From contig NZ_JAFCJS010000001.1 in NCBI RefSeq assembly GCF_018130825.1, positions 558,001-622,000 of the forward strand: DNA of 64,000 bases. Reading direction: 5' to 3'. Each line of letters starts with the position of its first letter. The stretch's first letter is position 1. The stretch is from Bradyrhizobium liaoningense (GTDB lineage Bacteria > Pseudomonadota > Alphaproteobacteria > Rhizobiales > Xanthobacteraceae). The notes below the pieces were generated by a model that ran no database searches, had not been told where the DNA came from, and was given only the letters and a program-made list of their open reading frames with translations. The translations under genes were made by a program, and so were the position numbers. This document shows positions 1-7,249 of the stretch, piece after piece.

Positions 1-540
1 CGTTTCCGCCGCAAATACGTCCAGCGCTGAACTGAAAGAGCAGCGAATCATCTCGACCGCGGTTTGTGCTTGACCGTCCTTGAAATAGACGCCAGCGGTT
101 CTTTCTCCGGGGATACGTGACAAAATCTCGCGCTCTGTACGTCCCGCGTTGGACACCCACGCGCAGAGCAGAACCCGCCAATCTGAGAACCCGCCGTAGG
201 ATTCAACGATCAGTCGGTTCGCGCGCCGATCGATATCCTCCGTCGTACCGATCTTGATTACACGCCCTTCAAGCGAACCGGCGATGTAAACATACCCAGC
301 CTGAGTTTCCCTTCGTATATATGCAATCTTCTTTGGATCACATTGGATGCAGTGTCCCGCCCTAGTCCGGAGGCGATGTCCCTGCGCTCGGCATGGTGCG
401 CTCGTTAAGATGAATGCTTTGCCAGCCTCTTTTGCTTCCCACTCTCGGCGGCTCTTTGTCTGCCAGCGGCCGTCGTGTACTTCATCCTTCGCAATAAGAT
501 GATGTGCCAGGAAGTAAAGTTCTTCATCTGTAAATGGCAT
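1..540 (-). CDS. GIY-YIG (T5orf172-like) nuclease-domain protein, partial at window edge
   Basis: The reading frame is open from an ATG at 540 to the window edge (180 codons), so the C-terminus is missing. A possible zinc knuckle (CRAQGH, then HCIQC) at residues 50-67 precedes a GIY-YIG-type core: GYVYIA, then IKIGTTEDIDRRANRL, then a downstream Glu in GRTEREIL. This order matches the T5orf172/MUG113 branch of GIY-YIG nucleases found in phage and mobile DNA. The role is inferred to be DNA cleavage in a mobile-element or defence setting. It lies 36 bases downstream of, and on the same strand as, the serine recombinase. Confidence 0.7.
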   Translation of the reverse strand, partial: MPFTDEELYFLAHHLIAKDEVHDGRWQTKSRREWEAKEAGKAFILTSAPCRAQGHRLRTRAGHCIQCDPKKIAYIRRETQAGYVYIAGSLEGRVIKIGTTEDIDRRANRLIVESYGGFSDWRVLLCAWVSNAGRTEREILSRIPGERTAGVYFKDGQAQTAVEMIRCSFSSALDVFAAET

Positions 541-576
541 AATTTGAGACTTTTCGGGTCAAGAGTGCGCTAACGG

Positions 577-1128
577 CTACGATCTCAAGCGACTAATCGT
601 CGTGTGACTGACCCCGAACGTCCTAGCGATATCTGTCAGCGGCTCCCCAGCCTGCCGCCGCGCCAGCGCCTCCCGCTGTTGATCCCGATTGAGCGCCGCC
701 GGCCTCCCCATATGCACACCGCGAGCCTTCGCTCGTTCGCGCCCTTCGCCAGTCCGCGCCTTGATCAACTCGCGTTCGAACTCAGCCAACCCACCGAGCA
801 CCGTCAGCATCAATCGCCCGTGAGGGGTGGTAGTATCGGCCCAGGTATCGGCAAGGCTCTTGAACCCAGCGCCAGCCTTGGCGATCGCATCGAGCACATT
901 GAGCAGGTCCCGTGTCGATCGGGCCAGCCGGTCCAGCCGGGTCACCACCAGCACATCACCCGGACCCAGAGCCTTAAGCGCCTGCGCTAGGGCCTTCCGG
1001 TTGCTCGCGCTGGCCCCGCTGATCTTCTCAGCGAACACCTTCACCGCCCCGGCCTCGGCCAACTGGGCCTCTTGCCCCGCCAGCGTCTGCCCCTCAGTGC
1101 TCACCCTCGCATACCCGTAGACCGTCAT
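577..1128 (-). CDS. Serine recombinase, resolvase/invertase family
   Basis: 183-residue site-specific recombinase. The N-terminal catalytic domain begins MTVYGYARVSTEGQ, with the nucleophilic Ser in YARVST. It continues with VTRLDRLARSTRDL (catalytic Arg residues) and the LAEFERELIKARTGEGR hinge/E-helix. A short C-terminal helix-turn-helix (residues about 140-183, GVSHTTISRLR) binds DNA. The start chosen is the ATG at 1128, with GGAG about 8 bases upstream and an ordinary family N-terminus; an upstream in-frame start would add 21 atypical residues. Length is normal for Tn3-type resolvases or Gin/Hin-type invertases. Upstream repeats at 1140-1225 look like its own recombination/regulatory site. 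Confidence 0.9.
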   Translation of the reverse strand: MTVYGYARVSTEGQTLAGQEAQLAEAGAVKVFAEKISGASASNRKALAQALKALGPGDVLVVTRLDRLARSTRDLLNVLDAIAKAGAGFKSLADTWADTTTPHGRLMLTVLGGLAEFERELIKARTGEGRERAKARGVHMGRPAALNRDQQREALARRQAGEPLTDIARTFGVSHTTISRLRS

Positions 1129-1139
1129 CGCGGCGCTCC

Positions 1140-1225
1140 ACTTTCGTGCAAGACTTTCGCACAGTGTAACGCATTGACGAATCAACCTCAACGAGATCGT
1201 GCGTAAGTCCTAACTTTCGTGCAAG
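1140..1225. repeat. Res-like repeats upstream of the serine recombinase
   Basis: A 13-bp motif, ACTTTCGTGCAAG, occurs exactly at 1140-1152 and 1213-1225. A variant CTTTCGCACAG lies at about 1154-1164, and an inverted variant TCGTGCGTAAG at 1197-1207. The right copy continues into CGAAAG, making CTTTCG-TGCAAG-CGAAAG dyadic. Clustered, variably spaced 12-13-bp subsites just upstream of a resolvase gene are the usual form of a res site, which also serves as an autoregulatory operator. That function is inferred. The rest of 1129-1469 holds no convincing gene. Confidence 0.5.
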
Positions 1226-1317
1226 CGAAAGAAAGACAGCGCCTTGGTGCCACGCGCACGAATGCCGACGCGCTACGGTTCACGCGCCAATCGCCGCTCC
1301 GCCTATGGTGCCGCCCC

Positions 1318-1346
1318 GGGGTAGCCCCAAAATCTTCGCGCGCGAC
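1318..1346. repeat. Island repeat copy 1 (GGGG-TAG-CCCC-AAAAT)
   Basis: GGGGTAGCCCCAAAAT followed by a GCGCGCGAC stretch. Two further copies of the same arrangement lie at 2531-2562 and 4084-4111, all in spacers of the island. Each has a short G-run/C-run dyad, an AAAAT tract and a GCGCG block. Confidence 0.5.
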
Positions 1347-1469
1347 TTTCACCATTGCCCCTTGTGGTACGACGTGCGAATTTTGCGAAATTCACGGCCG
1401 TCGCAATCTGTCGCTATGGAGTTGCTGACCGCCATCGTCAACTAATCTCTACACGACACCGGGGACACG

Positions 1470-2486
1470 ATGAACCTCACTGATCAGCTTCGTGAAATAT
1501 TGAAGAGCGAGGGGATATTGCCCGACGACGCGGATGTGGCGAAGACGGCTACGGAACTTTTAGACGTTGTTCGTCCAAAGCTAACCGAGAAATACAGCGA
1601 CAATTCAATTCGGCAGACGCTGTCTGTTTTGGCTGCCGATCCAACCTCACCAGTCGCGCGGGCTGAACGTGGGTATGGATATTATCGAAGACCTACTAAT
1701 CAGCGCGTTGAGGTAGCCGAAGCTCAAGGGGAGCCGGACGGCAGTCCCCCCGAATCAGACCGCACCATAGGAAGAGAGAATCAGCGCGAGGAAAAATTTC
1801 GGGCATTCTATCTTCGGCGCGTGAGGCTGGACAATCTCTTTCCAGTCCGCATAGATCATGTAACTGCACTGCGCCAACAGGCTGGCGTAAACAGGTGGAA
1901 GTTTCCAGATGCTGTCGTGCTGACTTGGGACGTGGGCGAAAGTGCAGATACGGGCTTTGCTCTCGATCAGGCAGCTCTGGAGGTTCGACGAGGCCTAGGC
2001 GAGCAACCGTTTCGACTTACCAGTGTAGAGCTCAAGGTCGAGCTTTCTCTCTCCACCTTCAGGGAGTACTTCTTCCAGTGTGTAAGCAATTCAATGTGGG
2101 CACATTCTTCGGCCCTCGTGATTGCATGCCCCATTCTTGATGCGCTGTTGGCGAAAGAGCTTCGGCGACTTAGCTCATCTTACGGCGTAGGCATCTCTGC
2201 CTTTGATTTTACGCCAGAGCGTTTGGACGACCTTCCTGCAGCATCGAAGATTGCTTCAATGCCTGACGATGAGTTCGAACGGCTGGCTGCTGAACAACGC
2301 GAAGCGACAATCACATCCAGCAGATTAAGGCCCCAACTCGATTGGGAACACATAAAGGATTTAAAGACGCAAAGCGGAGAGTTCTCCGACATGTTCGACT
2401 GGATCGCACGCTGCCTCAAGGATGGCCGAGCCTACACGGCAGAGAACTATTTTAGCCTACGAGCGATCGAGGCGGCTGCGGGTTGA
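1470..2486 (+). CDS. HrgA-like protein: winged-helix plus PD-(D/E)XK nuclease-like domain
   Basis: 338 residues. The N-terminus (1-75) is helical and resembles the winged-helix lead of HrgA/COG2958 proteins. A charged linker (80-110) follows, then a C-terminal nuclease-like core: D147 in FPDAVVLTWD, then E187-L-K189 in SVELKVELS, then REYFFQCVSNSMWAHSSALVI (R198, Q203). The D...ExK order fits a PD-(D/E)XK fold, and the FFQ.VSNS.WA block resembles the one I recall from HrgA-type restriction-linked proteins. Likely DNA- or nucleic-acid-cleaving accessory protein. No methyltransferase is adjacent. Codon use and AT content differ from the core genes. Confidence 0.55.
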   Translation: MNLTDQLREILKSEGILPDDADVAKTATELLDVVRPKLTEKYSDNSIRQTLSVLAADPTSPVARAERGYGYYRRPTNQRVEVAEAQGEPDGSPPESDRTIGRENQREEKFRAFYLRRVRLDNLFPVRIDHVTALRQQAGVNRWKFPDAVVLTWDVGESADTGFALDQAALEVRRGLGEQPFRLTSVELKVELSLSTFREYFFQCVSNSMWAHSSALVIACPILDALLAKELRRLSSSYGVGISAFDFTPERLDDLPAASKIASMPDDEFERLAAEQREATITSSRLRPQLDWEHIKDLKTQSGEFSDMFDWIARCLKDGRAYTAENYFSLRAIEAAAG

Positions 2487-2530
2487 GCCAAGGCCAAGAT
2501 CGATGCAATCGTGGAGTAGCGCGCCTATGA

Positions 2531-2562
2531 GGGGTTAAGGCCCCAAAATTCGCTCGCGCGGC
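2531..2562. repeat. Island repeat copy 2
   Basis: GGGGTTAAGGCCCCAAAATT followed by a CGCTCGCGCGGC block, in the spacer between the HrgA-like gene and the convergent membrane-protein gene. See 1318-1346 and 4084-4111 for the related copies. Confidence 0.5.
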
Positions 2563-2613
2563 TTGGGCATAGGTACCTCCGCCACGACATAGGAAATTCC
2601 AGAATACGGGACA

Positions 2614-3477
2614 CTAAGCGTTGAGCCATTTCCAATAGCGTCGGAACGAGAAGGCGAAGCCGCGGATCACCATCGGAAATAGGAGGCTAAGCACGAATAC
2701 TCCCGCGAAGGCTGCGGCTGCCATTCCTCCATTGAGCGCCAAGTATTTGGGCAAGTCCGGATAATATTCATAGTCTCCGCCCTGCTGATATTGCTCCCTC
2801 AAACGGTTGCAAACAATTTTGTTGAGAGCGTCAATTTCCCTACGACAGGGGTCGCTTCCTTCAAAACGATCCGCGAGGTTTTCTTTCTGCTGCGCGGTCA
2901 ACGGTACCCACACCGAATATGTCGGGCGCGCCTTGTACGTGCCGAACGCGAACGGAGCCGCCAAGGCCCCCAAGACCGCAAGCGATAGCGCAATCTTCCG
3001 AAGACGCCCTGTACCAACGGTTGCGAACGCAGCCCAATCGGTCCGGGAAACCAACGCATCCGGGGTTTCGCCGTCCTTTCGGTCGACCGGTCTGTTATCG
3101 GCGTTAGGGACCAATGAGCGGTACAGCCCCCAGCCGGCAGCCCAATAGATTATGGATATGCTCGCTAGCACCACGATGAACCCCCGACTACTACCAGCAT
3201 AAACAGCGAATGCGGCAAAGCCTAAGCTGAGGACGGCGATAGACGCGCCAACCAGATACAACGCAATGCCGATACGCCGCGCACCTTGGGAGTAATTGCC
3301 CCGAATTGTTTTGCCGACCATTGAGGATAGCCAGACAACGACCAGGCCTGTCAAAAGCCCGATAATGATGTTTAAGACCACCGAATGGCGATTTGTTGCC
3401 GCTAGGAAAATCGGACCGTCCAAAGCGAAAACGATAACAACTAGAGTTCTAACCAGCCAAACCATTAGCCGCCTCAT
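2614..3477 (-). CDS. Multi-pass membrane protein of unknown function
   Basis: 287 residues, function not recognised. Hydrophobic helices are visible at about residues 5-28, 32-55, 70-93, 97-117, 160-180 and 250-272. A soluble segment at about 185-245 contains a Cys pair (PCRREIDALNKIVCN) and a Tyr-rich stretch (DYEYYPDLPKYL). The pattern suggests an inner-membrane protein with one external domain. Convergent with the HrgA-like gene and divergent from the XRE regulator. No conserved family motif was identified. Confidence 0.6.
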   Translation of the reverse strand: MRRLMVWLVRTLVVIVFALDGPIFLAATNRHSVVLNIIIGLLTGLVVVWLSSMVGKTIRGNYSQGARRIGIALYLVGASIAVLSLGFAAFAVYAGSSRGFIVVLASISIIYWAAGWGLYRSLVPNADNRPVDRKDGETPDALVSRTDWAAFATVGTGRLRKIALSLAVLGALAAPFAFGTYKARPTYSVWVPLTAQQKENLADRFEGSDPCRREIDALNKIVCNRLREQYQQGGDYEYYPDLPKYLALNGGMAAAAFAGVFVLSLLFPMVIRGFAFSFRRYWKWLNA

Positions 3478-3564
3478 CTGAGCAATGGCGAACCGCGCTA
3501 CACTACGCGCTTTTGTCCAATATATCGAGGTGCGTATTTCGAGCAGAAATCGTCCATTCTCGCA

Positions 3565-3789
3565 ATGGACCTCCGCGACATACTCGCCGCCAACCTCCGC
3601 CGTCTGCGCAATGAAAGGGGACTTGCGCAGGACGATCTTGCCTATGAGGCAAAGGTGAGTCGTAGCTATTTGAGCCAGCTTGAAAAAGGGGCTTTCTACG
3701 CTAGTCTGAAAATCCTTGAGAAGCTTGCAAAAGTGCTTGGCGTCGAGCCTTACGAGCTAATTGTGCCGCCAACGAAAAGGCGCCGATAG
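3565..3789 (+). CDS. XRE-family transcriptional regulator (controller-like)
   Basis: 74 residues, nearly all one Cro/C1-type helix-turn-helix: LRRLRNERGLAQDDLAYEA is helices 1-2, SRSYLSQLEKG the recognition helix, and LEKLAKVLGVEPYEL the closing helices, followed by a basic tail. Size and composition resemble small controller (C) proteins of restriction loci or prophage repressors. It probably regulates neighbouring island genes; the palindrome at 4110-4140 upstream of the Sel1-HNH-PIN row is a candidate target. The small gene at 3841 follows 51 bases downstream. Confidence 0.85.
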   Translation: MDLRDILAANLRRLRNERGLAQDDLAYEAKVSRSYLSQLEKGAFYASLKILEKLAKVLGVEPYELIVPPTKRRR

Positions 3790-3840
3790 CCGAGCCGAGC
3801 GGCACGAACGGAATTGTCTAGCTTGGTGCGGGAGGGATCT

Positions 3841-4074
3841 GTGCCCAGGGAAAAGCGTTCGCCTGAAGCCGAAGTAATCGCCGCCTATGGCGCCGCCATG
3901 GTCGCGGCATTCCAAGTGCTCATCAATTGCCTGGAGGAAAGTGACGCGCTTTTGCCGGGACAGTTTCCCGAAGCACTCGGCGTCTACATGGAAATGGTGA
4001 AGAGTCGGAAGGGTGGCGTGAACGATATGACCCTGGCGGTGCTGCACGACATTCGGGCCGCTACATTGGACTAG
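3841..4074 (+). CDS. Small hypothetical protein
   Basis: 77 residues, starting at a GTG (3841) preceded by GGGAGGG four bases upstream. That Shine-Dalgarno decides against an earlier in-frame TTG at 3814. The protein is helical and mildly acidic (MPREKRSPEAEV...), with no motif recognised. It follows the XRE gene on the same strand and may be cotranscribed with it. It could be a small accessory or antitoxin-like protein, but nothing in the sequence proves this. Confidence 0.5.
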   Translation: MPREKRSPEAEVIAAYGAAMVAAFQVLINCLEESDALLPGQFPEALGVYMEMVKSRKGGVNDMTLAVLHDIRAATLD

Positions 4075-4083
4075 CCGACCCCA

Positions 4084-4111
4084 GGGTAGGCCCAAAATTA
4101 AATTGCGCGGC
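4084..4111. repeat. Island repeat copy 3
   Basis: GGGTAGGCCCAAAATT followed by an AAATTGCGCGGC block, directly after the small gene at 3841-4074 and running into the palindrome at 4110-4140. Third member of the set at 1318 and 2531. Confidence 0.45.
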
Positions 4112-4140
4112 GTCGACTATGCTCCCCTGAGAGTCGACGC
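4110..4140. promoter_or_regulatory. Palindrome upstream of the Sel1-HNH-PIN gene row
   Basis: GCGTCGACT at 4110-4118 and its exact reverse complement AGTCGACGC at 4132-4140 are separated by 13 bases, about 80 bases before the Sel1 start. It could be an operator, for example of the XRE protein encoded just upstream, or an RNA hairpin. No poly-T follows on either strand, so a terminator is less likely. Confidence 0.45.
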
Positions 4141-4220
4141 GAGAAGGTTTCGAAATTTGGTCGCGACAGTTGAGTTTGTCGTCTGTGAACCGCGCATGAA
4201 GCAAGAGTGAGAGCCTCACT

Positions 4221-4988
4221 ATGAAGCGATACACTTGGATGGTCCTGCTGTCAGTCGGCATGGCGATTGCCTCTCAAGCATTTGCTGACCCGATCGCTGA
4301 TGCCGATTCGGCAGGAAAGCGAGGAGACTATACAGCTGAATTCGTTCAGGTTGGCACGCTTGCTCAGCAAGGCAACGCGAGCGCCCAAAGGCGGCTCGGG
4401 ACCATGTACGCTAGCGGTCGAGGAGTACAACAAGATTACGACGAAGCTGAAAAATGGTTTCTAAAGGCAGCTGCACAAGGCGATCTCGATTCAATGTGGA
4501 ATATCGGCAATATTTATCACCGCGGCCGGGGCAAGTTTCCGAAGGATTTCGGACGAGCAGAGAATTGGTACTCACGTGCAGCAGAACGTGGGCACATACT
4601 GTCGCAAACAACTCTGGCGTTCACTTACCATTCCGGGGACGGTGTTGAGAAAAACGATAGTCTCGCTGCAACCTGGTTTGAGAGGGCAGCTAACCAAGGT
4701 AGTTCGGATGCACAGTTGATGCTTGGTATCCTTTACGAGAATGGGCAGGGGGTCCCCCAAGATCGGGTCCTCGCATATAAATGGCTCAACATCGCTGCTG
4801 CGCGACCATTGCCGAAAAGGCCTCCCGATAGCGCTCAGTTTCCCGACAAAATTTCGTACGGCCTCGATGCAGTAAACCGAAAAATGGCAGCGGAAACGAG
4901 GGACCGGCTATATCGTGAGATGACGTCTGTGGAACGGGCAGAAGGACAGCGACTAACGCGAATATGGCGTGTAACGATTGAACGATAG
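4221..4988 (+). CDS. Exported Sel1-repeat protein
   Basis: 255 residues. A signal peptide (about 1-22, ending SQAFA) is followed by four Sel1-type TPR-like repeats at about 55-200, with typical blocks such as LGTMYASGRGVQQDYDEA, WYSRAAERGH and LGILYENGQGVPQD. These pair-of-helix repeats mediate protein-protein contacts, and the signal peptide places the protein in the periplasm. The stop is only 6 bases before the HNH gene, so the two are probably cotranscribed, although an exported protein and a DNA nuclease are not an obvious functional pair. Confidence 0.85.
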   Translation: MKRYTWMVLLSVGMAIASQAFADPIADADSAGKRGDYTAEFVQVGTLAQQGNASAQRRLGTMYASGRGVQQDYDEAEKWFLKAAAQGDLDSMWNIGNIYHRGRGKFPKDFGRAENWYSRAAERGHILSQTTLAFTYHSGDGVEKNDSLAATWFERAANQGSSDAQLMLGILYENGQGVPQDRVLAYKWLNIAAARPLPKRPPDSAQFPDKISYGLDAVNRKMAAETRDRLYREMTSVERAEGQRLTRIWRVTIER

Positions 4989-4994
4989 TCACCC

Positions 4995-5723
4995 ATGCCT
5001 AAATCAGAGCGGAATCCGAATTGGACGCGAGACGAGTTGATCTTAGCCTTGGACCTCTATTTACGTCATCAAGGCAATCCACCTGGCAAGAGCAGTAGCG
5101 AGGTCGTGAACCTTTCGAAGCTCTTGAACAAGATCAGCGGTCAATTGTCGAAAGGCAATCCAGACTTTCGCAATCCAAACGGCGTCTACATGAAGACGAT
5201 GAACTTCCGCCGCTTCGATCCCGCCTACAGGGCGCAGGGCAAGAAGGGGCTGGAGAGGGGCGGAAAACTTGAAGGCGAGATATGGAATGCCTTCGCGAGC
5301 GATCACCACCTCCTGTCGGAGACGGCGACGGCCATTCGCGCAAACGTGGATGTGGGCTTACCTATCGAACCAACATCAGACACGGATAAAGATTTCGAGG
5401 CAGAGGAAGGCCGGATACTCACTCGCGTGCACCTAGCGCGCGAACGTAACCAGAAACTCGTTCAACAGAAAAAGCTTGCCGTCATCAAATCGACGGGCAA
5501 GCTAGCTTGCGAAGTATGCTTGTTCGAGTTCGAAGCCGCTTATGGAGAGCGCGGGGCGGGCTTCATAGAAGTTCATCATCTTAAGCCGATTCACACGCTT
5601 TTGCCTGGCCAGAAAACGACGCTCGGCGATCTGGCATTGCTCTGCTCAAACTGTCACCGGATGGTGCACGCTCGCAGGCCGTGGTTTACAATCGAACAAC
5701 TCAGGGAGCAGTTGCAGAATTGA
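4995..5723 (+). CDS. HNH endonuclease, McrA-like
   Basis: 242 residues. The C-terminal HNH module has the complete zinc/catalytic set: C172-x2-C175, the catalytic HH at 194-195 (EVHHLKPI), and C217-x2-C220-H221 (CSNCHRMVH). The N-terminus (RNPNWTRDELILALDLYL, residues 6-23, and NPNGVYMKTMNFRRFDP at about 60-76) resembles the N-terminal recognition segment of McrA-type restriction proteins, which cleave modified DNA. Modified-base restriction is therefore the likely role, inferred from family similarity. Its start is 6 bases after the Sel1 stop; the PIN gene follows 93 bases downstream. Confidence 0.8.
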   Translation: MPKSERNPNWTRDELILALDLYLRHQGNPPGKSSSEVVNLSKLLNKISGQLSKGNPDFRNPNGVYMKTMNFRRFDPAYRAQGKKGLERGGKLEGEIWNAFASDHHLLSETATAIRANVDVGLPIEPTSDTDKDFEAEEGRILTRVHLARERNQKLVQQKKLAVIKSTGKLACEVCLFEFEAAYGERGAGFIEVHHLKPIHTLLPGQKTTLGDLALLCSNCHRMVHARRPWFTIEQLREQLQN

Positions 5724-5816
5724 GAAAGCATTGATCGATAGCGCGGACACGCCCTTGGTAATTGGTGGTTATGGGTGTCCCTGCACCTGGCTCTTTGTGG
5801 GGAGAGACAATTCCAA

Positions 5817-7196
5817 ATGATCGAGATTGGCGCCGGAACCAAAATACTCTTCATCGACACTAACGGATTTCTTCAGGTTCGAGACCTAAAGGATATACCT
5901 TGGAAGAAGCTCTTCCCATCGGCGAATGCGGTCGATGTAATGGTTGCGCCGAGTATCATTGCTGAACTGGATAGGCACAAGGTCAGCGGCAACCAGCGGC
6001 GACGCGATCGAGCCCGGCTGGCCTTACGCCAGATCGATGCCGCATCCAGCGCTCTCGATCGTGCACTGGTGCTAAGAGAAGATCCCATTCGGGTGCGCAT
6101 CGTTATCTCCACGGCGCCCCGCGTCAACTGGGCTGAGCATGCGCATCTCGATCCGGGAAAAGCCGATGACCAGCTTGTAGCTGAGGCATTGTCCTTCGGT
6201 CGGGATGCTGCCGTTTTCTCACACGATACGGGTCCGCGCATTCGTGCACGAATTGCTGGGTTGGAGGCGTACGAGCCCGCAGAGGATTGGCTTCTGCCGG
6301 CTGAGCAAACGGACGATCAGCGAACAATTACCAAGCTGCAAGCCGAGCTTAAACGCGCGCTAGTCCAATTTCCTTCCATCGTTGCCGGCTTCGGCCAATT
6401 CGATAAGACCACGTCTGAAATCCACGCGATCAGACCGGTGCTCAAGCCACTCGATTCAGAGTTGGTGGACCGATTCGTGGTTGAATACCTGGGTAGGAAT
6501 CCTTGCCGTGAAGTGTTTTCCACGACGTCGCCGTGGGGGATAAGCTCCCCGCTACATGACGTAACAGAACATCAAGTCGAAGAATATTATGCTGAATATG
6601 CATCATTCGAGCAGAACGTCCGTGACTATTACTCGAATCTTCACGAGCGCGTCCGAACCATGGGGGCAGTTGTTGCGATCAACTACTGGGTTAGAAATGA
6701 CAGCGGTGTGGCCGCTCACGGCCTTCGGGTTGAGTTTGACCTTGAAGGCGCGGGCTCGCTGTTAGCTGACCGGGAGGAAGCATCTCCATACGTCGGCAGC
6801 ACGTTGAAAATGCCGCAGCCTCCGGAGCCGCCACGTCCTTATGACTATCTCGCTAACATTCCACTCCGAGAATTCAGCGAGCCCCCGCGTGATCCAGTCG
6901 CGTTCTATTGGTTCAAGCGTCCCGAAATTGTGGCGAGCCACAGTGCTCGCCAGTGTCAGGAATTTCGTGCGACCCGAGTGTTTACCGACACCTTGCTCGT
7001 ATTAACTCCGGACGACTTGCCAGCGGAGTTCGGTATTCGTTTGCACGTCGAAGCTGGGAACCTCTCTACGCCCGTGAATATTTCAGCAAAAGTCGTGGTC
7101 ACAGAGGAAGCCGTCGAGTGGTCTGACCCCATAATAAAAGAGATATTCCCCGCAGACGTGTTCGAGACTTTGGCTGAACATTTACGCGGTCCTTAG
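5817..7196 (+). CDS. PIN-domain protein with long C-terminal extension
   Basis: 459 residues from the ATG at 5817; an upstream GTG at 5775 would add 14 unlikely residues. The N-terminal PIN-type RNase domain (about 1-150) shows the four acidic positions: D14 (LFIDTNGFL), E50 (SIIAELDRHK), D117/D118 (KADDQLVAEA) and D137 (FSHDTG). The remaining 300 residues are not recognised; about 250-459 look beta-rich, with Pro/Glu-rich linkers. Unlike VapC toxins it is large and has no small antitoxin gene beside it, so a stand-alone effector is more plausible. Same strand as, and 93 bases after, the HNH gene; convergent with the 7250-8227 gene. Confidence 0.7.
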   Translation: MIEIGAGTKILFIDTNGFLQVRDLKDIPWKKLFPSANAVDVMVAPSIIAELDRHKVSGNQRRRDRARLALRQIDAASSALDRALVLREDPIRVRIVISTAPRVNWAEHAHLDPGKADDQLVAEALSFGRDAAVFSHDTGPRIRARIAGLEAYEPAEDWLLPAEQTDDQRTITKLQAELKRALVQFPSIVAGFGQFDKTTSEIHAIRPVLKPLDSELVDRFVVEYLGRNPCREVFSTTSPWGISSPLHDVTEHQVEEYYAEYASFEQNVRDYYSNLHERVRTMGAVVAINYWVRNDSGVAAHGLRVEFDLEGAGSLLADREEASPYVGSTLKMPQPPEPPRPYDYLANIPLREFSEPPRDPVAFYWFKRPEIVASHSARQCQEFRATRVFTDTLLVLTPDDLPAEFGIRLHVEAGNLSTPVNISAKVVVTEEAVEWSDPIIKEIFPADVFETLAEHLRGP

Positions 7197-7249
7197 GTAG
7201 TCGCATTCCGAAGCGCGGTGCGCTCAATTTGCGGCAAACACAACGATAT

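Noticed and set aside
1219..1428. 69-codon open frame downstream of the res-like repeats
   Set aside because: Starts inside the repeat, lacks a ribosome binding site and contains an island repeat copy; composition not protein-like.
3814..3840. TTG at 3814 as start of the small island gene
   Set aside because: GTG at 3841 has a strong GGGAGGG site at good spacing, while the TTG has none.
5817..7196. PIN gene as a VapC toxin
   Set aside because: 459 residues is far beyond VapC length, and no small antitoxin gene precedes it.
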